Of a stretch of 5,587 nt of DNA, positions 1-5,587 are shown piece after piece. Source of the stretch: CAYZXU01 sp964482535 (GTDB taxonomy: Bacteria > Desulfobacterota > Desulfobacteria > Desulfobacterales > BuS5); contig CAYZXU010000139.1 of the NCBI GenBank assembly GCA_964482535.1, positions 1 to 5,587 of the forward strand, read 5' to 3'. Made by a program: the position numbers and the translations under genes. The notes beneath the pieces are model-generated. The model was given only the letters and a program-made list of their open reading frames with translations, searched no databases and was not told where the DNA came from. Position 1 is the stretch's first letter. The number at the start of each line of letters is the position of its first letter.

Positions 1-14
1 TTGCCCCTACGGAA

Positions 15-2246
15 TTACCACTTCAGGCTTACCTCTACAAAATAACTACGTTCCCTGCCCACGTAATATTCATAATATTCCTTGTCAAACAGGTTTTCCA
101 CGGAAAAGGAGAGCTCAAAATTTTTCACAGGAGCAACGGTTATCTTTGTATCCCATAGCCAATATTTTTCAGTATAGCCGCCGTATACGTCTTTTACATC
201 ATCATTTTCCGCACCGCTGTAAAATTTTCCCATATACTGGCCTGCCAGGCTCGCGGCAATCCATTTATAAGTGATGTCAACACCGACATTACCGGTTCTT
301 AAAGGCATATCTTCTATTTTTTTACCTTCGAATTCGGGCTTATAATCATGTTTTTTGATTTCAGAATTATTATAGGTATAGTTGCCCCAAAGCCTGAGCC
401 AGTTAACAGGTTTGGTGCTGATTCCCAGCTCAATTCCGTCGATTTCAGCTTCGCTTGCGTTTTGTTTGTAGTAATGAGTGTGTCCATCAATTTTTTCAGA
501 ATGTTTGTAAATCAGATCATCAATATCTGTATGAAAATAGGTGGCGGAGAGTTTTATCCGCCTTGAAAAAAGATACTGATCAACGCCGATTTCATAATTC
601 CACAATGTTTCAGGATCAAGATCAGGGTTGAAATGATAGGTTTTACTCCCCGACGACCATGAACTGTAAAGGTCATAAATATTAGGAGCACGAAATGCCT
701 TGCCTGCAGATCCCTTGATAATGGTGTCGGCAACAGGTTTAAATACAAGGGCAATCTTGGGGCTTATAGCAGTGTCTTCTGGTTCGTCAAACTTTTCTAC
801 ACTCCCGACATTGCCCGATTCTCCGTCAAACGCTTCCCAGTAATCAAAACGGACACCCGTAAAAAGGGTAAGCTTATCCATGATCTGCCATTCATCCTGA
901 AGATAGGCCGCATAAAATCGGTCGTTGCCTCCGATAATTAATGTTTTTTCTGTTTTGCTGTGCTCATCCCGAAAAAAAGAAATATTATATTTGTCGGTTT
1001 CAATATCGTCATACCGGAAAAATAAACCGAATGTTAAAAAATGCTCACCTCCCAAAGGCAGGCTGGCCTGTAGATCAGTAAACCAGGAAGAAGAATCGCT
1101 TTCGGATAATGTCCCCTTGGCATCATTGTAGCTTTGTGTTGAGGACGGCTTGGCTGAAGTGTACCATTTGTCCCTTTTTTGATATCCGGTTTTACCATTA
1201 AAGAGAACTGGCCCAAACATCTCTTTGTATACCAGAGAATAGTTGAAATTCTCTTTTTCGCTTATTCCGGAATAGTAAGCATAATTTGAGGGTTTAACGC
1301 TTGCGCTTTCTCCTCCGCCAATATCAACATTTCCGGTGAATGCCGGGTTCCCATTTTCATCCCGCAAATAGGTATGTGGCCTTTCATAATCATATTTGTG
1401 AAATCCCTGCTGGAAATTAAAGGCAAGACTTCCGGTATCGGTTAGATCGTATTTAGTTTTCAGGTTAAGATTCCATCGTTTGGCACTATTATCACCCCTG
1501 TCGCCGACCACCCATTTGCGGGTTCCCGAAGTATTTTCAGTTCCCCAGCCGCCTGTAAGGGTTCCTGTTCCGGAACTGATCGATCTTGTTATTAAACAAG
1601 TTGGATAACCCTTTGTCTCTTCCCGTTCAAAACCAAGACCGATGCTCAATTTATCCATAAACCTGTCGCCTATATTAATGCTGTACCGGTATGTGTCATC
1701 ATGGTATGTATCGGAGCGGCCGTATCCGATTTTTGTATTTGCATAAAACTTATCTGGAGTCTTGGTAATAATATTGATCACACCGCCCATGGCATTGCCG
1801 CCGTATAAAGCAGATGCGGGGCCCCTGATAATCTCAATCCGCTCCACATTTTCCGTGCTGACAGTGTTCCAGTCAACACTTCCGTTATACCCGTCATTCA
1901 GCGGCAGCCCGTCCAGCAAAATCAGGGTCATATCCTGTCCGGCCAACCCCCGAAGTTGAACCTTGGCCATGGATTCGGAAAGTCCCTTGACCCGTTTGGC
2001 AAAAACGCCGGTTTCATATTTTATGGCTTCATCAATAGCATGAATTTTATGCTTTTGAATATCTTCACTGGTGATTACGGTCACGCTGCCCGGCGCGCTG
2101 TCCACATTTTTTTCCGTTCTTGTTGCCGTTATCACAACTTTGCCGAGCTTGATAATCTCGCCTTCGCTCTCATCCCCCGCAATGGCAAAGCCGTGGAGGG
2201 TAAAAATCAGCCCGAATATAAATATCCCTAACAAAAACTTTCTCAT
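15..2246 (-). CDS. TonB-dependent outer-membrane receptor (BtuB/CirA/FepA-like), complete
   Basis: Receptor of 743 residues that would import a scarce ligand across the outer membrane using TonB energy. Seen in the translation: a signal peptide (residues 1-23, hydrophobic core then AIA|G); a TonB box KVVITATR at 36-43; a plug domain at about 48-163 with LRGL near 98-101, ILLDGLPLND at 109-118, RGPASALYGGNAMGGVIN at 141-158 and IITK; then a beta-barrel to the end. The barrel carries GWG (233-235), GDRGDN (248-253), FRAP (518-521) and a C-terminal strand VEVSLKW ending in the aromatic residue expected for BAM-dependent insertion. The length is normal for the family. I chose the start at 2246 because it begins the signal peptide and has AAAGGGGAT just upstream; the frame stays open to 2495, but that extension overlaps another ORF. 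It lies 71 nt downstream of the small membrane gene on the same strand. The ligand is unknown; corrinoid, haem, catecholate siderophore or other metal complex are all possible. Confidence 0.95.
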   Translation of the reverse strand: MRKFLLGIFIFGLIFTLHGFAIAGDESEGEIIKLGKVVITATRTEKNVDSAPGSVTVITSEDIQKHKIHAIDEAIKYETGVFAKRVKGLSESMAKVQLRGLAGQDMTLILLDGLPLNDGYNGSVDWNTVSTENVERIEIIRGPASALYGGNAMGGVINIITKTPDKFYANTKIGYGRSDTYHDDTYRYSINIGDRFMDKLSIGLGFEREETKGYPTCLITRSISSGTGTLTGGWGTENTSGTRKWVVGDRGDNSAKRWNLNLKTKYDLTDTGSLAFNFQQGFHKYDYERPHTYLRDENGNPAFTGNVDIGGGESASVKPSNYAYYSGISEKENFNYSLVYKEMFGPVLFNGKTGYQKRDKWYTSAKPSSTQSYNDAKGTLSESDSSSWFTDLQASLPLGGEHFLTFGLFFRYDDIETDKYNISFFRDEHSKTEKTLIIGGNDRFYAAYLQDEWQIMDKLTLFTGVRFDYWEAFDGESGNVGSVEKFDEPEDTAISPKIALVFKPVADTIIKGSAGKAFRAPNIYDLYSSWSSGSKTYHFNPDLDPETLWNYEIGVDQYLFSRRIKLSATYFHTDIDDLIYKHSEKIDGHTHYYKQNASEAEIDGIELGISTKPVNWLRLWGNYTYNNSEIKKHDYKPEFEGKKIEDMPLRTGNVGVDITYKWIAASLAGQYMGKFYSGAENDDVKDVYGGYTEKYWLWDTKITVAPVKNFELSFSVENLFDKEYYEYYVGRERSYFVEVSLKW

Positions 2247-2263
2247 TTTAATATCCCCTTTCT
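2247..2263 (-). promoter_or_regulatory. Ribosome binding site that fixes the receptor start
   Basis: On the minus strand AGAAAGGGGAT is followed by ATTAAA and the ATG at 2246. The purine run AAAGGGG sits about 8 nt before the start codon. This supports the start at 2246 over upstream starts in the same frame. Confidence 0.7.
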
Positions 2264-2317
2264 TTAAAATTCTGGTGTTTTTTTGACTATCTTTGACACC
2301 GGGTCTCCATCCCTGAA

Positions 2318-2599
2318 TCAATCCATAAAAAACCCTTCTTTGTATACATAAAGACCCCCTGTAATATTTCCCAGGACCGGAAATTCCTGAGGTATAAGGG
2401 TCAGCACGATTGTGCGGGGCCACTCTCTGTAAAAAAGGGCCTGGGAAAATATTGTCCCCCACAGGCCGAGCGCAATAAAAATAAACGCTATCCAATACTT
2501 GTTTCCGGAAAGACGCGCGGCAGGATAAGCAAAAAGAGAAATGATGAACAGGAAAAAGAGTATTTTTTCATTATCCAGGCTCACCACCATCAGGGACAT
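2318..2599 (-). CDS. Small membrane protein, unrecognised (93 aa, or 90 aa from the internal start)
   Basis: I do not recognise this protein. It has two clear hydrophobic segments: about residues 13-29 (ILFFLFIISLFAYPAARL, with a mid-helix proline) and 35-54 (YWIAFIFIALGLWGTIFSQA). A polar, aromatic tail follows (REWPRT, then QEFPVLGNITGG, ending KEGFFMD). It is probably an inner-membrane protein with two helices and an exposed tail of about 38 residues. Two starts are possible. The ATG at 2599 overlaps the upstream ORF by 10 nt. The ATG at 2590 (Met4) forms TGATG with the upstream stop, the classic arrangement for coupled translation. Neither has a good Shine-Dalgarno sequence, which favours coupling. 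It ends 71 nt before the receptor, so co-transcription is likely and a role as receptor accessory protein is an inference. Alternatively it is the 3' half of a frameshifted gene that begins at 2730. Confidence 0.6.
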   Translation of the reverse strand: MSLMVVSLDNEKILFFLFIISLFAYPAARLSGNKYWIAFIFIALGLWGTIFSQALFYREWPRTIVLTLIPQEFPVLGNITGGLYVYKEGFFMD

Positions 2600-2730
2600 G
2601 GCACAAAGGATGCAGCCTTGATCCTGGGATCAATACCTGCGAAACATACAGGGGATACAAACATGATGATTAATATCCTCGGAACAATCTGCCATGTATC
2701 GAACAGGCTTTGTATAAAAAAATCAATCAT
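2590..2730 (-). CDS. Very small membrane ORF (46 aa), unrecognised; possible 5' half of a split gene
   Basis: Translation MIDFFIQSLFDTWQIVPRIL followed by IIMFVSPVCFAGIDPRIKAASFVPCP and stop. It has an amphipathic, aromatic start and one hydrophobic stretch at about residues 15-33, so it is probably a single-pass membrane peptide. Its stop TGA shares a base with an ATG of the next ORF (TGATG at 2588-2592), which suggests coupled translation. The ribosome binding site is poor: only AGG about 10 nt upstream of the ATG. No function can be assigned. Placed end to end with the next ORF it would give one protein of about 138 residues with three membrane segments, so a single frameshift is a real alternative. 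It is the most upstream candidate gene of the minus-strand unit. Confidence 0.4.
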   Translation of the reverse strand: MIDFFIQSLFDTWQIVPRILIIMFVSPVCFAGIDPRIKAASFVPCP

Positions 2731-2855
2731 CGAATGTGCCTAAACTACACGAGAAGGCGGTTGATAAAACAGATTATTAATTACTATAAAAATAAAAAAA
2801 GTAAATAAAAACAGTATGTTAAAAGCTTATTTTAAAAAATCACCCCTTCCTCAAA

Positions 2856-2914
2856 AAAAAAGCCAGGAAGGTTTTAAAGGAATTCATACTCTTTAAAACC
2901 TTCCTGGCTTTTTT
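2856..2914. terminator. Strong bidirectional terminator-like hairpin
   Basis: A perfect 24-bp inverted repeat (2856-2879 and 2891-2914) around an 11-nt loop. The stem core is GCCAGGAAGGTTTTAAAG, with an A-tract on the left and a T-tract on the right, so it could terminate transcription in both directions. Its position is odd: it lies upstream of both divergent genes and follows no visible gene. It may separate the two units, stop an unannotated transcript, or be a dispersed repeat, because the same core recurs at 3481. Confidence 0.8.
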
Positions 2915-2988
2915 AATTTATATTTTACAGCTTAGATATTATAAGCTGACATGAGACCGTTAAAAATAATAATTTTCGGATGAATAGA

Positions 2989-3146
2989 CTTAAATGGGGT
3001 TGGTTCTAACTTTGGTCATCAAATGCCTTAGCTGAGCTATGGTGAAGTTGGTTGTTTGAGCGCAGCGGTTTCAGACGTTTTTAAATTTTATCTTATTATA
3101 TTATAGCTCAATTTATTGTTGAAATCAGAACTAAACCCCTTAAATG
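2989..3146. mobile_element. Possible MITE: 142-bp element with imperfect inverted ends and an 8-bp duplication
   Basis: The perfect 8-bp direct repeat CTTAAATG occurs at 2989-2996 and 3139-3146. Just inside are imperfect inverted ends: GGGTTGGTTCT on the left (2997-3007) and GGGTTTAGTTCT read inward from the right (3138-3127), differing by one indel and one base. The interior up to about 3080 is more GC-rich than its surroundings and encodes no protein. Short length, inverted ends and a direct repeat fit a non-autonomous transposon footprint. The family is not assigned. The direct repeat is AT-rich and nearly palindromic, so chance is possible. Confidence 0.4.
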
Positions 3147-3396
3147 CATCACTTCATGTGATTTTATAACTTTACGTGCTATATTATATATATAATTGCT
3201 TTGTCAATAAAAATATTTCGGTAAAACAATGCTTTGTTAAACATATAAACCTCTGAGGGCAATGCGCTTTTTTTACAAAATACCGCCGTTGGGCAGTAAA
3301 AAAAACAGATAAAGTTTCAAGGGAAATATTCGGAAATTTTAGGGAGTTGATTTTGATTGACAATGAGTCTGCTGGTCGGTTATAAAAAATTACTTG

Positions 3397-3434
3397 TAGC
3401 AAGAAGCTGCATTTATAGCAAGAAGCTATGTTTA
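3397..3434. repeat. Two tandem copies of a 19-bp repeat
   Basis: TAGCAAGAAGCTGCATTTA at 3397-3415 is followed directly by TAGCAAGAAGCTATGTTTA at 3416-3434, matching at 16 of 19 positions. The first 12 bases are identical. There are only two copies and no spacer, so this is not a CRISPR array. It may be a decayed simple repeat or a double protein-binding site. Confidence 0.75.
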
Positions 3435-3480
3435 CAATATTACAATAAACAAAAAAACAACGATTAAATAATTTAGCAAT

Positions 3481-3536
3481 GCCAGGAAGGTTTAAAAAAG
3501 GTCGAAAAGGCCTGTTGAATCTTTCTGGCTTTTTTT
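3481..3536 (+). terminator. Plus-strand intrinsic terminator-like hairpin
   Basis: GCCAGGAAGGTT (3481-3492) pairs with AATCTTTCTGGC (3518-3529) over 12 pairs, two of them G-U, followed by a seven-T tract (3530-3536). The G-U pairs and the one-sided T-tract make it a terminator for plus-strand transcripts only. It shares its left arm with the hairpin at 2856-2914. No gene precedes it on the plus strand, so it would end an unrecognised transcript or attenuate a long leader of the downstream receptor. Confidence 0.65.
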
Positions 3537-3557
3537 GTTTTGGGGTAACTGCTTTTA

Positions 3558-3580
3558 GATTTCCGTGAAAACGGGAATCC
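3558..3580. repeat. Decayed dispersed palindrome with GAAA tetraloop
   Basis: AGATTTCCGT and ACGGGAATCC flank GAAA, giving a stem of about 9 pairs with one wobble and one terminal mismatch. Read on the minus strand it contains GGATTCCCGT...ACGG and translates to the DSRFHGN string typical of spurious ORFs over widespread intergenic palindromes. This looks like an eroded copy; the match to that repeat class is from memory. Confidence 0.4.
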
Positions 3581-3636
3581 AAAAGTATTGATGGTGCAAA
3601 TGTCCCGATTTTATATATAAATGATGCATTTAGCAA

Positions 3637-3738
3637 TTCTAATGGTAACTATTCAGCTAATATGTACGGTAGCAGGTATAATCTGATTAAACCTGCTGCG
3701 TCTCTTTCATCAGCCACGCTGAATAGTTACTTCTAATG
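3637..3738. mobile_element. MITE, probably IS66-derived (86 bp plus 8-bp target duplication)
   Basis: A perfect 13-bp terminal inverted repeat GTAACTATTCAGC at 3645-3657 and 3718-3730 bounds an 86-bp element. It is flanked immediately on both sides by the perfect 8-bp direct repeat TTCTAATG (3637-3644 and 3731-3738). A second nested stem, AGCAGGT (3671-3677) with ACCTGCT (3691-3697), lies inside. There is no coding capacity. Ends beginning GTAA and 8-bp target duplications are known features of the IS66 family, so a non-autonomous IS66 derivative mobilised in trans is the best reading. It sits about 100 nt upstream of the plus-strand receptor and could affect its expression. Confidence 0.75.
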
Positions 3739-3825
3739 ATTTATAAAATGGCGTTAAATGCTATCTCATTTTCATGTTTTCTTGTGCCCGACAGGGCATG
3801 GGGATTATTAATAAATATAGACAAA

Positions 3826-3832
3826 AGGAGGT
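3826..3832 (+). promoter_or_regulatory. Strong Shine-Dalgarno site deciding the second receptor start
   Basis: AGGAGGT, a full match to the anti-Shine-Dalgarno sequence, lies 6 nt before the ATG at 3839. It is much stronger than the site of the minus-strand receptor and fixes the start codon. Confidence 0.9.
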
Positions 3833-3838
3833 AACTAT

Positions 3839-5587
3839 ATGACTTTTATATCTATAATTGATAAAATATCAGTTTTGACAATCAGTGCTGTTCTTTTATT
3901 AACAACATATTCATTTGCTGATGATAAGGATTCGGGGGAAAGGTATTTACTCAAACCTATAACTGTAATTGCAACAAGAACGCCTAAGACATCTTTGGAT
4001 TCACCGGCAAGCGTCTCTATTATCACCGAAGATGAGATTGGTGCTTTTATTTCCGAGCATCCGTTTAAGCCTCTTGCCAGAACTGAAGGAGTATGGCCCA
4101 GGCAGTACAGGGGACTTGCCGATTACTGGGCTCGTCCGGTATTCAGGGGACACAGAGCTCTTGTTATGGTAGACGGGCTAAACTGGTATGATTATGGATA
4201 TTATTATGATACCGGCGCCATTCCCATGGCAGATATAGAAAGGATTGATGTGGCAAGAGGTCCTTTTTCCGCACTTTACGGTACCCTGGCACAAACTGCT
4301 GTAATTAATTATATAACAAAAGTGCCCGAAGATCTGGAAATAAAGGCTTCTCTTTCTTATGGCGACTGGAATAGCAGGTTTTACAGCGTGAGGATTGCAG
4401 ACCGGCCTTTTCGAAACAATAAAGAGGATGCAAAGTTCAGGTGGGCAAACAACAATCTTGGGGATCGATTTTTTTATTCATTCAGTTTTAAATCCCGTAC
4501 TTCGGATGGATATACCACAACTCCGTCCTATAAAAGTTTAACCGCCCCCCTTACAGACCCACTTGACCCCGACATACCGGTTGCTACAGGCTGGGGGAAG
4601 GATGTGGATCCGCAAAGCGGTAAAAGCCGTTTTAAGATCGGTAACCAGGGAGACAACTGGTATGAAGACTACTGCTTATTTTTGAAAACCGGATATGATT
4701 TCAGCCCTGATACCAGATTATGGTACAGTCTGAATATCAGCGAATTTGAATACGGGTGGGAAGATGGTAAAAGCTATCTTCAGGATTCATTCGGTAAAAC
4801 CCTGCATGAAGGCGATGTTTATATTCAGGATGCAGGAAATACTTATCAATATTCCTTAAATCCGTTTCTTTTTACATCGGATGACAAAAAAAAGGAATCG
4901 ATTGCACATACTCTCAATTTCAACCATTCTGTGCCTGGTGTTGTCAATATTGTCGCTGTTTTAGGTTTCAACGATAAAGAAAGCTCCACCCATTATGCAA
5001 GCAAAAGCAGGTACAAGACAGAAGATAATTACCTTGCACAGGCGGATCTCGCAGCGACATTCCATTTTTTGGATGATAAATGTCTGATTACAGCAGGCGT
5101 CCAGGGGGTTCAGGAAAAGGCTGATGTAAAGGACAAAAATCTTTCCGACTGTTATGATGAAAACAGCGCTTCATCTACCCGTGAAGAAACAACAGGAAGA
5201 AATCGCACTATGGGCACTTTTATTCAGATGGAATATTCGCCTGTCGATTATTTGACTGCCTATTTCGGTGGCCGATATGATCACTGGTGGGGGGATAATG
5301 CAAAATATTCCAACATAAATGGAGAAAACATCAAACATCCTGATGTCGACGATGGAAAGTTCAGCCCCAAATTATCTCTGGTATACCGAATCATGGAGAA
5401 CGGCAGCATAAGGGCTTCCTATGGAGAGGCATTTACGGCCCCTTCCCTTTACTACAGAACAGCAAGCTATTACTGGGAAAGCGGTGGAACAATATCAATG
5501 GCCAAACCGAACCCGAACCTTGACCCGACCACCAATAAAACCTGGGAAATCGGCACTGAATGGGAATTGTGGGAAAAACGGATCAAA
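3839..5587 (+). CDS. TonB-dependent outer-membrane receptor with divergent plug, 3' end missing
   Basis: The frame is open from the ATG at 3839 to the last base (583 codons, no stop). By alignment with the other receptor here about 175 residues are missing. Seen: a signal peptide (1-27, TYSFA|DD); TonB box ITVIATR at 41-47; plug at about 50-162 with SVSIITEDEI, VFRGHRALVMVDG (101-113), ADIERIDVARGPFSALYG (131-148) and VINYITK (155-161); then barrel strands. Barrel marks shared with the minus-strand receptor are GWG (251-253), GNQGDN (268-273), KSYLQDSFGK (311-320) and FTAP (532-535). The plug is atypical: the glycine-rich YGGNAMGGVIN of the family is YGTLAQTAVIN here, and an aromatic run NWYDYGYYYD spans 115-124. 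It is still very likely a transporter, since signal peptide, TonB box and barrel are intact. The ligand is unknown. It is transcribed away from the minus-strand unit, with a MITE in its leader region. Confidence 0.93.
   Translation, partial: MTFISIIDKISVLTISAVLLLTTYSFADDKDSGERYLLKPITVIATRTPKTSLDSPASVSIITEDEIGAFISEHPFKPLARTEGVWPRQYRGLADYWARPVFRGHRALVMVDGLNWYDYGYYYDTGAIPMADIERIDVARGPFSALYGTLAQTAVINYITKVPEDLEIKASLSYGDWNSRFYSVRIADRPFRNNKEDAKFRWANNNLGDRFFYSFSFKSRTSDGYTTTPSYKSLTAPLTDPLDPDIPVATGWGKDVDPQSGKSRFKIGNQGDNWYEDYCLFLKTGYDFSPDTRLWYSLNISEFEYGWEDGKSYLQDSFGKTLHEGDVYIQDAGNTYQYSLNPFLFTSDDKKKESIAHTLNFNHSVPGVVNIVAVLGFNDKESSTHYASKSRYKTEDNYLAQADLAATFHFLDDKCLITAGVQGVQEKADVKDKNLSDCYDENSASSTREETTGRNRTMGTFIQMEYSPVDYLTAYFGGRYDHWWGDNAKYSNINGENIKHPDVDDGKFSPKLSLVYRIMENGSIRASYGEAFTAPSLYYRTASYYWESGGTISMAKPNPNLDPTTNKTWEIGTEWELWEKRIK

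Larger units (their letters stand above)
2731..3838. other. Long AT-rich intergenic region between divergent receptor genes
   Basis: About 1.1 kb without a convincing gene. The only sizeable open frame (minus strand, 3184-3636) runs across a hairpin, the tandem repeats and a palindrome, has no recognisable domain, and is not accepted. The region contains two terminator-like hairpins, two MITE-like elements, a 19-bp tandem repeat and a decayed dispersed palindrome, each listed separately. Promoters for both divergent units must lie here, but no hexamer pair stands out from the AT-rich background. Confidence 0.8.

Noticed and set aside
348..2286. Several short plus- and minus-strand frames inside the first receptor gene
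   Set aside because: All lie within the well-supported receptor coding sequence, or reach just past its start, and have no domain or ribosome binding site of their own.
2295..2308. GGAGACCCGGTGTC on the minus strand, resembling part of a cobalamin riboswitch B12 box
   Set aside because: The rest of the box and the other conserved riboswitch segments are absent, and only 71 nt separate the genes, too short for that riboswitch.
2247..2495. An 83-codon N-terminal extension of the minus-strand receptor
   Set aside because: The extension precedes a perfect signal peptide, overlaps the small membrane ORF in another frame, and the start at 2246 has its own ribosome binding site.
3397..3434. Possible CRISPR repeat
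   Set aside because: Only two adjacent copies with no spacers and no cas genes in the window.
3184..3636. A 150-codon open frame on the minus strand
   Set aside because: It runs across a terminator hairpin, the tandem 19-bp repeat and a dispersed palindrome (giving DSRFHGN). It has no domain, no ribosome binding site that I could see, and an unlikely composition. Treated as spurious.
2731..3838. Fur box or tRNA gene in the spacer
   Set aside because: No 19-bp GATAAT-type palindrome and no cloverleaf could be read; AT-rich look-alikes are expected by chance.
3835..4172. Short open frames overlapping the start of the second receptor on both strands
   Set aside because: They are out-of-frame shadows of a clear signal peptide, TonB box and plug coding sequence.

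Overview
The window holds two divergently transcribed TonB-dependent outer-membrane receptor genes separated by about 1.1 kb of AT-rich DNA with no gene. It comes from a Gram-negative bacterium, because both receptors need an outer membrane and a TonB/ExbB/ExbD system. The AT-rich non-coding DNA, the dispersed hairpins and the style of receptor suggest a sulfate-reducer-like Desulfobacterota (deltaproteobacterial) genome. That is an impression from reading, not a demonstrated assignment.

Left part, minus strand (15-2730): a probable three-gene unit. It starts with a 46-codon membrane ORF (2590-2730). A small membrane protein of about 90 residues follows (2318-2599), joined to the first ORF by a TGATG stop/start overlap. 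After 71 nt comes a complete 743-residue TonB-dependent receptor (15-2246). Neither small protein was recognised. They may be accessory inner-membrane proteins for the receptor, or the two halves of one frameshifted gene.

Middle (2731-3838): no convincing gene, but much structure. There are two terminator-like hairpins sharing the stem core GCCAGGAAGGTTT. There are two elements that look like miniature inverted-repeat transposable elements (MITEs). One is 142 bp with imperfect ends; the other is 86 bp with perfect 13-bp inverted ends starting GTAA. Each is flanked by a perfect 8-bp direct repeat. The GTAA end and 8-bp duplication of the second fit the IS66 family. There is also a pair of 19-bp tandem repeats and a decayed dispersed palindrome.

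Right part, plus strand (3839-5587): a second TonB-dependent receptor, cut by the window end after 583 codons, with a very strong ribosome binding site. It belongs to the same subfamily as the first: a GWG...G(D/N)xGDN segment and an SYL/TYL-type loop occur at matching positions in both barrels. Its plug domain is divergent. The usual YGGNAMGGVIN block reads YGTLAQTAVIN, and the plug carries an aromatic cluster (NWYDYGYYYD).

Together the locus looks like a nutrient-uptake island with two related receptors for scarce ligands such as a metal chelate, haem, corrinoid or siderophore. The ligand cannot be read from the sequence, and I saw no cobalamin riboswitch or clear Fur box. The items most worth following up are the unrecognised small membrane gene pair, the atypical plug of the second receptor, and the mobile-element-rich spacer.
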